DNA from: Bremia lactucae
Lineage: Eukaryota; Oomycota; Peronosporomycetes; Peronosporales; Peronosporaceae
Assembly (NCBI RefSeq): GCF_004359215.1
Contig: NC_090627.1
Coordinates: 1,619,857-1,655,516 of the forward strand
Reading direction: 5' to 3'
DNA length: 35,660 bases
Below are positions 27,903-35,660 of the stretch, piece after piece; position 1 is the stretch's first letter, and every line of letters begins with the position of its first letter. Made by a program: the position numbers and the translations under genes. The notes beneath the pieces were generated by a model that did no database searches, was not told where the DNA came from, and saw nothing but the letters and a program-made list of their open reading frames with translations.

Positions 27903-28870
27903 ATGTGGAAACATTGCGATGTGTTTCCAGAAGTAGTGCCGAGCCGCCTACCAGCAGATAGGGGCATCGGGCACGAAATTGACCTCGAACCTGGCACCAA
28001 GTATTGTGTGACCAGGCAATGGCCGTTGCCGAAAGAACAAGTCGATTATATCGATGAGCTCTTCGACAAGCGCCTCATTGCAGCCCGACATTTTGTGTGC
28101 GTAAAGCCACAGGGATGGCGCGTGGTTCATGCTAACAATAAGCTGAACACGGCGACCATACCGGCGCAAACGCTGATCCCGCGGTAACATGTTTGTTGAG
28201 CTCCATGAGAAAGTCAACTATCTTATCCGTGTTGGATTTAAAGGATGCCTACTAGCAGGAACTCATGAGAGAGTCCGATGTAGCCAAAATAATTGTAAGC
28301 ATCCCAAGCAATATGCTTTAGGAGTGGCGTGTGATGCCCCAAGGTTTGAAAAACGCACCAGCGACATTCGACCGAGTGGTGGCTCATGTGATGCGTCAGC
28401 ACCGTGCCTAGTGCCTCATTGCTTTGACGATGTATTCGTGCATAGTAGGTCCGAGGATGGCCTGACCGCAATAGAGTCGCCCAAACGTCATTAAGACGCT
28501 GTGTTGCAGACTCTGAAGGACGCCCAGTTGTACGTCAACTTGCAAAAGTGCGCCATTGGGGTCTTTAAGATACCCGTGCTGGGCTGCATCGTAGATACAC
28601 ATGGTGTACGAGCTGACCCGGACAAGATGAAATCGGTGAATGAATGGCCAATCCCCAACATGTGAAGGATTTGCGCCAATTCCTAGGGCTCGCCAATTAC
28701 TTGCATAAATACAGCCAGAATCATGCGGAGCAAACCAAACCATTATCTGGCCTCCTTCAAAAGATCGCAGAATGGGTTTTGGTTCAAAGAACAAGAAGAT
28801 GCGTTCACATTAGTGAAGCATGCTCTTGTTGAGGCAGCGTCGTCTGCGATGCAAGTAATTTTGCAATTGG
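27903..28870 (+). pseudogene. gypsy reverse transcriptase, decayed
   Basis: Visible blocks in order: LPADRGIGHEIDLEPGTKYC and QWPLPKEQVDYIDELF (27950-28065), WRVVHANNKLNTATIPAQT (28115-28170), MPQGLKNAPATFDRVV (about 28335-28385, other frame), the catalytic box CFDDVFVHSR (28420-28450, F in place of Y), a PVLGCIVD segment (28573) and LRQFLGLANYLHKY (28670-28710). The region between 28190 and 28330 is shuffled in frame. Non-functional. Confidence 0.75.
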
Positions 28871-28899
28871 CAGCGCCTCATGCAGAAGGATGACGGCGG

Positions 28900-29212
28900 C
28901 GTTGACCGTGTCATCTCTTATCAGTCCCGGCTTTCGAAAGCCGCGGAACAAAATTACCCTGTGCATAACAAGGAGCTGCTCTCAATATAGTAGGCTCTTG
29001 TTAAGTTTCGAGTGTAACTATTGGCCACTGAACTATTTCTGGTTCATACGGATCACACATCACTGCGGACCGCAATTAGCTCACCGCACCTCTCGCCTAG
29101 AATGGCAAGATGGTTTACATTCTTCTCTGAATTCAATTTCAAAAATGAATACAAGCCGGGTAAGTCTAATGTCTTGGCTGACGCTTTATCGCCAGACCAG
29201 ACTTCGAGGTAA
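28900..29212 (+). pseudogene. gypsy RNase H fragment
   Basis: The frame from about 29021 reads FLVHTDHTSLRTAISSPHLS then RMARWFTFFSEFNFK and KPGKSNVLADALSP, the second half of gypsy RNase H through to the conserved LADALSR-type end. The first half (about 28900-29000) is recovered only with frame changes and a stop at 28990. Closely related to 9640-9902. Confidence 0.75.
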
Positions 29213-29399
29213 GACACCAGGAGTGCTAAAGCACAATTTCAGCCGTCAACGTTACCAGCCATGAAGGCATACCACGTGACGAGCTCATTAGCCTCTGAAA
29301 AAATATAAGAGAGCTACAGTCAGGACGATTATTGAAGCCTGCTATTGGATCACTTTGGTGGACAAAAGTAACCTTTTCGTCGCACCTGCACGCTAAGCT

Positions 29400-30070
29400 A
29401 AATCGCTTAAGCTTCAGCGATGGCGTGTTCTGTCACCTTGTGATCCCTTGAGAGTCTATGTGCCTCATGAAACAGATCTTAATCTGATGACCCTTCACGA
29501 TCTCCATGATGCATCATCTAGTGAGCATCTAGGCCGTGAATAGACATTCTTATGAGTGTCAGAGGAACTTTGGTGGCCACACCTATATATATGGGTGGCC
29601 AACTGTGTTCGCTCTTGCGAACAGTGTTAGCTTATTTAGCCCGCACCGTCCAGCAGTGCGCCACTGAAGCCGCTACCAATTCCAACGATGGTGTATTTAG
29701 CACCATGTAAAACATCGATCACAGGCAACGAATCAGCTCTCTTGTTCCTAGATCATGTATACCGACTACACGGGATGCCCGAAACCAAAGTATCGGACTA
29801 GGATCTACGCTTTACGTCTGGTTTCTGGCGACATGTGTTTGAGCTGCTAGGTAGCAAGTTCCACATGTCGACCGCAGATCGTTCCCAGACCGATGGCCAA
29901 ACATACGTGCCAATCGGATCGTGGCGAATGTCTTACGCGCGATAGCAACTCCCAAAGAATGGAGCAAACAATTGCCCTTTGTGGGGTTCGCTACTAATAC
30001 TAGTGTCCACGCCGGTATGGGTGAGAACGGTTTTATATTAACGGACTGCGCCATCCTTGGACGCCAGTCT
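29400..30070 (+). pseudogene. gypsy integrase, decayed
   Basis: The zinc-binding N-terminal region appears as LNRLSFSDGVFCHLVIP (29398-29450) and an HDLHDA/EHLGRE/LWWP series (29490-29580). The catalytic core keeps FLDHVYRLHGMPE (29748-29786), a stop in the VSD-x-D region, then LRFTSGFWRHVFELLGSKFH and STADRSQTDGQT (29810-29900). The first catalytic Asp region is not found. Integrase inserts the element's cDNA in the genome; this copy is dead. Confidence 0.65.
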
Positions 30071-30199
30071 CGTTTGTGCGCAGCCCGAGTCTTAGTGGGG
30101 AGGGCCCCTCACTGTGCTCGGTGCGAAAGAGAAACATAGTTTTGTCAATATGACGATGAGCCGCGAAGGTATCATCTTAACGATAGAAACTTGCCCTAG

Positions 30200-30660
30200 T
30201 GACCCTGCCATTTAAGCAGTGGTCAATAACGCTACATCCTATGACCGACCTATCGGCGGTGTCATAGGCGAGTTTGATGCTAAAAGCGTGAGGGAGGCTC
30301 AACGCTTTGTGGATGAGCGATTAGCCATCACGCGAAAATTTTGCGATCGCAAGCGCACAGGACAAGCAAAAAGAATATGCGGACAAATAAGGTCGCAAAA
30401 ATAATGAACGCTTAGAGTGGGTGAAAATGTACTATTAAGTACTGCTACCCTACCTAAAAATGCAATATCTAAACAATCTGAAGGTACTACGAAGTTGTTG
30501 CCGAGTTTCATTGGGCCCTTTTTACGGTGGTAGAAGAGGTTCGAGACCTAAATTATAGGCTCATTCTTCCCCCGTATGTGAAGACGCACCCCGTATTTTA
30601 CGTGGGTCGTCTGAAACGGTATGTAGACCCAAATGAGGTCACATAGCCCCATCCGTCTAA
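30200..30660 (+). pseudogene. gypsy pol C-terminal tail
   Basis: After the integrase the frames read KQKEYADK and a Lys/Asn-rich stretch (30360-30415), then in another frame FIGPF, VEEVRDLNYRLILPPYVKTH and VFYVGRLKRYVDPNE (30510-30640), the chromodomain-like/SH3-like end of oomycete gypsy polyproteins. The same tail occurs on the minus strand at 35140-35660. Confidence 0.65.
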
Positions 30661-31089
30661 GGAGACCGATGGTGCCCGGACGAGGATACTTTCCTAGACA
30701 TTAATATTCACAGCAGAATAAAACCCTGTCGATATCAGACAATTTTTAAATCCTAGATCGACTAGACAGTCGATCGTAGAGGATCTTGCTATGGTTGCGC
30801 AACCATTGCTTGAGGCATTTGTGGGATACTTTCTGAATAAATCTAGGAATAAGTCCTTCTTATTCCGAGGAAATATGTTTCCGAATAGCTAAGAAAATAA
30901 GTCTCCAGAAAACTGTGACAATAAGTTCAAAAAAGTTTTGAGACACTGAATGTCTTGGTTAATAACGGGTTAGTGAAGGCGCTTATACACTTTTCTCCGA
31001 AGTTAATTTTGGAGATACACTACTGCCAACACTGGGACCGAAACGATTTTTGCATGACATGCAAATAGGCAAAGTCAAGCTGATCCGCG

Positions 31090-31940
31090 CACTTGACACA
31101 GATGAAGAGTACGTGGCCTATATTCGGTCGGCAAGTGTATTTTTTTAGAAATGAACGAGTTCTCAGCAGCTCATCGATGGGCGAAAGCGCCTTCCGTCAG
31201 AAGTCTCGAATCAAACGTCTTGCGTATGAATCTGAGTCGTTAAAGGTCTGCATTCAGGGCTCGAGCCGAGCTTTTGGATCTGAAACAGGCAAAGCGCGAT
31301 GTTCAAGCTCGGAGTCGTTAAAGGTCTGCATTCAGGGCTCGAGCCGAGCTTCTGCATTTGAAACAGGCAAAGCGCGATGTTCAAGCTTATGCCCAACATA
31401 CACGATATCTTGTAAATTGTTTCATGTGTAATTCAATAGATGAACATCACAGGTAACTGTGTTTATTAGAGGACTTATAGACGGTCCTGTTATGACTCAC
31501 CTGTTCCGGCTTGAATCGGAGACGCAGACCAAGCAATCTCTGAATTGGAACACGAGGACTTCAGCCTTAAACAGACTTTCGTCCTATCCGGAGCTTATCA
31601 TTCTCAGAGACGCAAAGAAAACGGAGGTCTTGAGCTCATGGACCTCTCGTATTTAGAGAGCGAGAAACTTCGCTCTTCAAAATATAAACCATTGCAAGAA
31701 TGCATTCGTTGTCAAAAGATGGGCCACTACGCCTATAAGTGTAATCCCGCAGGCCCAGTGTCTAAAGCACTGAGCAAAACGATCGTTCTCCCGCTAGGAA
31801 CACCGGAGGACGCGGATATAGTGCTGTTGCAAAATCGCTACGGCGATGCGGATCGTAAAAAAACGGTCGGGTTAGTAGGTGCGGAGCGCCCTACTGATCC
31901 AGCAATGTCAAAAGATTTTTTTGCAGATCTTTCGACTTAA
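31090..31940 (+). pseudogene. gypsy gag with CCHC zinc knuckle
   Basis: Blocks in order: AELLDLKQAKRDVQA-type helices (31270-31400), VFIRGLIDGPVMTHLFRLES (31462-31520), after a frameshift MEHEDFSLKQTFVLSG (31545), and CIRCQKMGHYAYKC (31701-31742), a perfect C-x2-C-x4-H-x4-C nucleic-acid-binding knuckle. An Asp/Glu-rich end follows to the stop at 31940. Gag packages element RNA. At least one frameshift (about 31540) and an upstream stop break it. Confidence 0.75.
31234..31389 (+). repeat. tandem duplication, two 78-bp units, in frame
   Basis: Units 31234-31311 and 31312-31389 differ at only a few positions (around 31275 against 31353, and at the end). The period is 26 codons, so the gag frame is kept across the duplication. 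The junction brings a stop into the frame that reads AELLDLKQAKRDVQA. Confidence 0.85.
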
Positions 31941-32062
31941 CTTGCAACACTAATGGACAGCGTTCCTTTGAGGATATCAAGCAAAGATTGATGCAATCGA
32001 CAATCCTGGCAATTGCTTACCAAGACAGGCCGTTCCATGTGATCTGTGACTCCAGCGATTTT

Positions 32063-32398
32063 GCAGACGTAAAAGCATTAGCGACGATATTAAGTCGTTA
32101 TGGCTCATATTCCAAAGAGAAGTTTTACTCCGCGAAGAGAGACAACCATTTCGCGATTCGTTGCGAGAGGTGTGGTCTGTTTACGACCGTGCGAGAAGAC
32201 CCATGGTCCGCATACACAATGAACGGCCTATCTCGCACGAGATAGACCCTAAACTTAGCTAGTGCATATTTTATGGTAAGGACTTTTTTTGTCATGCATT
32301 GAAGAATTGCGTTCAGCTGGTTGAAGCTGATGCGTTTGATAGCAGCCGACGCGATCTGTGCCGTCTGTGTCATATTATATTAACGCACAGCCGATGGC
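32063..32398 (-). pseudogene. gypsy RNase H module, inverted relative to its element
   Basis: The minus strand, from 32398 down, reads AIGCAL, a stop, YDTDGTDRVGCYQ, MHDKKVLTIKYALAKFRVYL, DRPFIVYADHGSSRT, HLSQRIAKWLSLFAE and finally NIVANAF, that is the whole RNase H domain from its IGCALMQ-type start to its end. The flanking plus-strand DNA ends in FHVICDSSDFA on the left (32034-32062) and resumes with RWPDIEPASVQQ on the right (about 32388), which are the residues normally abutting this module. Confidence 0.75.
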
Positions 32399-32629
32399 CC
32401 GATATTGAGCCGGCTTCAGTACAACAGTGATGACAAGCCCACTGTTTCATCGATAGTGTTCCGTCGTCAATATTACGTGACAACGTTAGAAGAGACTATC
32501 CAGAAGATAAGGCTCTTAAAGGGTTGATGGATTTCCTTAAAGTCCATCACAACAATCCTTGACAGGTTTGTCGATATTGTATCGATCCTCAACGAATCGA
32601 TACACAACACGCAACAGTTTACTGTATTA

Positions 32630-33350
32630 CACAGCCATTGCTGGTGACACACCTCGTGTCGTCATTTCCACTCATAATGCTTTGCGTTTATGCATCATGT
32701 AAGAGTGTCACGATGCACCATTAAGAGTTCATTGCGGACGTGAGAAGATTTGTGTCACGATAAGTCGCGGCTTCTGGTGGCCGCACTATCCGCAATTACA
32801 TACGTGCTTGCGAAGTTTGTTACGGGTGAAGCCAAGTGCTTCATGCCGTGCTCCATTATGATATCTGCCTGTTCCGGCAGAGTGTTGGTAGTCCGTATCG
32901 TCGGACTTCGTTGTTGAATTTCCCGAAGAAGATCAGAAGAATAAATGTATTCTTGTGTTTGTTGATCGTTTCAGCAAGAAGGTACATCTTGCCGCAGTCC
33001 AGGAGTCGATCACAGCTAAATGCTATGCTCGTATCTTTGTTGACACGATATTTCGACTCCATGGGTTACCCCGTGAACTAGTCTCGGATTGAGACTCCCG
33101 ATTCACGGCGAAGTTTTGGCAATCTGTGTTCAAGTCACTTGGAACACAGTTGAAATATCAACTTCGGTCCATCCTGAAACAGATGGTCAGACAGAACATG
33201 CATATCGTATCCGCGATGAAATTCTTCGCGGACACATCCACTCTTTTATGAGTTGAGGTGAGTTCTTGCCGATCAACATTCAGTGTATGCTTCTACGAAG
33301 CATACACCGTTTTTTTGTGAATAGCTTATGTCAATGCGACGGATATTTAG
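32630..33350 (+). pseudogene. gypsy integrase, decayed
   Basis: Frames give the zinc-binding region (ECHDAPLRVHCGREKI, then GFWWPHYPQL, 32700-32800), the core start LVFVDRFSKKVHLAAVQES (32950-33005) with its Asp, FVDTIFRLHGLPRELVSD (33033-33088), a stop, then DSRFTAKFWQSVFKSLGTQL (33092-33150). These are the integrase D,D region landmarks. After 33200 the frame degrades. Confidence 0.75.
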
Positions 33351-33489
33351 TTGATTTATTAACATTGAAGTAGTGATAGCAATAATAATATTATTGACTT
33401 TGATAACAATGCAGAAAGACTTATTAATTAAAACAAAAATATTAGTGATTATAATAATGCTCTCACTAATGAGGAGAACGACATCTCCG

Positions 33490-35125
33490 CAATGTGCACC
33501 GGTCGCACTGAAGACAAAAACAAAACCGAGTCAGCAAAAGAGTTCCTGCTGGCTAAAAAAGCAGTGGTCCGCTTCGTAAGGCAACGTACCAAACAACACC
33601 CCTCATCATCTACCTCTATATTTATGAGAGCTCAACCACTCTCAGCAACCAGTGTGTGCACAATTAGTGTGACATCACACGGCGCCAGACATGCAGGCAA
33701 AACCAATTGGTCATCTGCAAAGACACCCACACAATGACGCACGAAGCGCATGCGCAGTAATAAAACGCCGTCGTCGCCTAGCGCCACAGTTACACGCAGG
33801 AAGCTGCTGCTGTCGTGCTGCTAATTGGGCTGAACAATCCATCCCACTTGCGCAGTGAGGATGTAGATCCGTCACTCATTGAAAACTACAATGAGTCGAC
33901 ACGGCTGCCATCACCTCATAGTAGTGATGAGCACAGCGAGCTAATGGGAAGGGTGATTGCGCTTTATTGCCCCTCCAAATTTTACCTATTGCTCCTATGT
34001 GAAGACGCCCAACGTTGCGAAGACAAATTTGCCTTACGTCACCAAGGCAACTGTCTCGTCGTCTGCGCCAATCAACGTAGCAACCGTTCATGAAGCATTG
34101 TCCATAGATGTGCAGCTGCTTCTCAAATGGGTAAAACCCTAACATCTGTCGTCCATACCATCATACACAATGGGTCTGACGCAGAAGAGCCTGAGCGTAA
34201 AGCTCAACCGACGGTGCTGAGCGTGTCTAGTCGGTATCACAAGCCAGTCGCATTGAACGTGGCGATGTGACTGGTGGCATACCACTGATGCCACCTCCAT
34301 CCGAATGACCTTATTCGGATGAAATGAGTGCGCCGCTTCTAGAGCGCGCTACTCTAGATGCATATAATCCTAATGGCGTCTATAGCTCGTGGAAGGCTCA
34401 GGAAAAATCACTCGGCCGTGTAGCATTAAAATGAATCAATCGACCAATACGTCGCTGAATTTCTGCGCCACCTATAGCCACATTCCGATGAAGCGAAACG
34501 ACGGTCGCAGCGAACCAACTTCGCTTGTTTGCGATATGGGCGGTACTGTACCTCTTGTTTCTTTTCACGTTGCGTCTTCAGATTCATTCGGAACTAGCGG
34601 AGCGACAACTGGTGCCCTTTCTCATAGGAAGACACCAGGCTCGGTGCTTCGACGCGCAGAGCGTCGAACAGTTCCCAAGAGTCGAAACTCTTCGGGTATC
34701 CTCTTCACTGGACGAGACTTTGAAGCTTTTTTTGCGCGGAGCGGTGTGCAACTAACCTTCCAACTATGAAGCACTGGTTCCCTGCAGCATCCATCAGTGC
34801 AGGCGGCCCCCGATATGAGCGGTGATTTCGCCCACCTACTCTCGGCAGCCTATTTCGCTTCCGTTCAGTCGCAGGTGCTGAGCGCTGCTGAAGGACGGAT
34901 CGGGGATCTCGAAATTCATCTCGCAACTGACTTCGGATCCTCACGATGTCCGGTTGCCAGATATATGAAAGGCTGAAATTCGGCTGGACTTTTTGGAATA
35001 GCAGGTGTTGATAGGCTCGCGTCTAGTCCGCAGTCCTCCCCGCTCTCCAAGCCCGTATCCGATGGGAGGCGTTTTTCGGAGGAAAGGCTTTACTTTTTCT
35101 CGTCGCCATCTGTCTCCTTAGACGG
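33490..35125 (+). pseudogene. gypsy 5' coding region (gag N-terminal part), second copy
   Basis: Parallel to 6937-8575 along its whole length: CTGGTGGCATACCACTGATG (34272), LLERATLDAYN (34335), AGAGTCGAAACTCTTCGGGTA (34679) and AHLLSA...VQSQVLSAAEGRIGDLEIHL (34830-34920). It has more stops in some parts and fewer in others than the first copy. Before it, 33360-33480 is an AT-rich spacer with no gene. Confidence 0.55.
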
Positions 35126-35139
35126 ATGGGGGCATGTAA

Positions 35140-35660
35140 TATTTTGTGGATCAACATACCGTTTCAGACGACCCACGTAAAAGACGAAGTGCGTCGTCAT
35201 ATACGTCGGGAGTGTGAGCCTATAAATAAGGTCTCCAACCTACTCCACCACCGTAAACGGCACGATGAAACGCGACTATAATTTCGTAGTACCTCTAGGA
35301 AAGACAGAAACTGCATTTTTAGAGAGTGTGGGAGTACTTAAGAGTACTGTTTCTCCTACTCTGAAGCGTCTATTGTTTTTGCAACCATTTTGGTCTGCAT
35401 ATTGTTTCTGCTTGTCCTGTGTGTTTGCCATCGTCATCGTCTTTTCGAGTGATGGTTAATCGCTTATCCACAAAGCCTTGAGTCTCGCTTACGCTTTAAG
35501 CATCAAACTTGCTTATGAAATCACCGAGAGGTCGGTCATAGGACGTAGTTGGCAATAACGAAACATCATTATCGTTTTAAGAGCACAGGCATTTCTTCCC
35601 GTGACTCCATACTGACTGACCAGTGCTACACCGACAGGGTCACAAGGGAAAGTTTCGTCG
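35140..35660 (-). pseudogene. gypsy pol C-terminal tail, truncated by window end
   Basis: The minus strand matches the plus-strand tail at 30200-30640: a KQKQYAD segment, basic Asn-rich text, then TLPTYMTTHFVFYVGRLKRY (about 35230-35160). Several stops. The rest of the element would lie beyond 35660. Confidence 0.65.

Larger units (their letters stand above)
27485..30700 (+). mobile_element. Ty3/gypsy pol remnant (RT, RNase H, integrase, C-terminal tail)
   Basis: Plus-strand frames in normal gypsy order: a Ser/Thr/Lys-rich linker (27485-27700), RT (27903-28870), RNase H (about 28900-29212), integrase (about 29400-30070) and the post-integrase tail (30200-30650). Each domain has stops or frame changes. 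The left end joins an LTR fragment with the whole gag and protease missing, so it is deleted as well as decayed. 30700-31060 holds tail and linker scraps without a gene. Confidence 0.8.
31060..33360 (+). mobile_element. Ty3/gypsy element with inverted RNase H module
   Basis: Plus-strand gag with zinc knuckle (31090-31940), the last residues of RT (31988-32062), an RNase H module on the minus strand (about 32063-32398), then plus-strand post-RNase H linker (32388-32600) and integrase (32630-33350). Apart from the inversion and loss of protease and most of RT, the order is normal. Frames are broken throughout. Confidence 0.75.

Noticed and set aside
1..35660. tRNA, rRNA or CRISPR features
   Set aside because: GTTCGA-like strings (3671, 9244, 30538) have no cloverleaf around them and fall in retroelement DNA; no rRNA-like block; the repeats are tandem or dispersed retroelement pieces, not spaced CRISPR units.

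Overview
The window looks like a piece of a repeat-rich oomycete genome, most likely a downy mildew or Phytophthora relative (Peronosporaceae). Three things point there: a secreted protein with a signal peptide, an EER motif and several LWY-type modules; many decayed Ty3/gypsy retroelements; and compact, mostly intron-poor host genes packed head-to-head and tail-to-tail, with short GTRNGT-type introns where introns occur. I cannot name the species. There are two single-N assembly gaps (11141 and 26853), each next to a long direct duplicate, so local structure there should not be trusted.

Layout. 1-12380 is a retroelement graveyard. It holds minus-strand gypsy fragments (gag, protease, reverse transcriptase at 1595-4140; protease plus a linker with an in-frame 288-bp tandem duplication at 1-1360; a protease remnant at 8690-9420), plus-strand gag fragments (5280-6060, 6937-8575), an RNase H fragment (9640-9902), an LTR (6526-6879), and a 1.24-kb sequence present twice either side of an N. 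13074-14852 is an intact 592-residue secreted effector candidate at the edge of this repeat block. 14853-16100 is empty, then a decayed LTV1-like pseudogene sits at about 16160-16760.

17108-26483 is the host gene island: a CYP86-clan-like cytochrome P450 (minus), GTP cyclohydrolase II (plus), a Got1-family Golgi membrane protein (plus), ATP phosphoribosyltransferase HisG (minus), a small three-exon protein (plus), a three-exon coiled-coil protein (minus), and a signal-peptide/TPR/KDEL protein (plus). Two gene pairs are divergent with very short shared upstream DNA (155 bp and 40 bp). The genes are housekeeping or secretory-pathway genes, not one pathway: riboflavin synthesis, histidine synthesis, vesicle traffic and ER lumen.

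26576-35660 is again retroelement: an LTR fragment joined to a 587-bp copy of the P450 3' half, a decayed gypsy pol (27485-30700), a second gypsy copy whose RNase H module is inverted in place (31060-33360), a gag fragment (33490-35125) and a minus-strand pol end (35140-35660).

The pattern I find most striking at small scale is a dense scatter of perfect short hairpins (stems 7-11 bp, loops 3-9 nt) throughout the retroelement DNA and not evident in the host genes.
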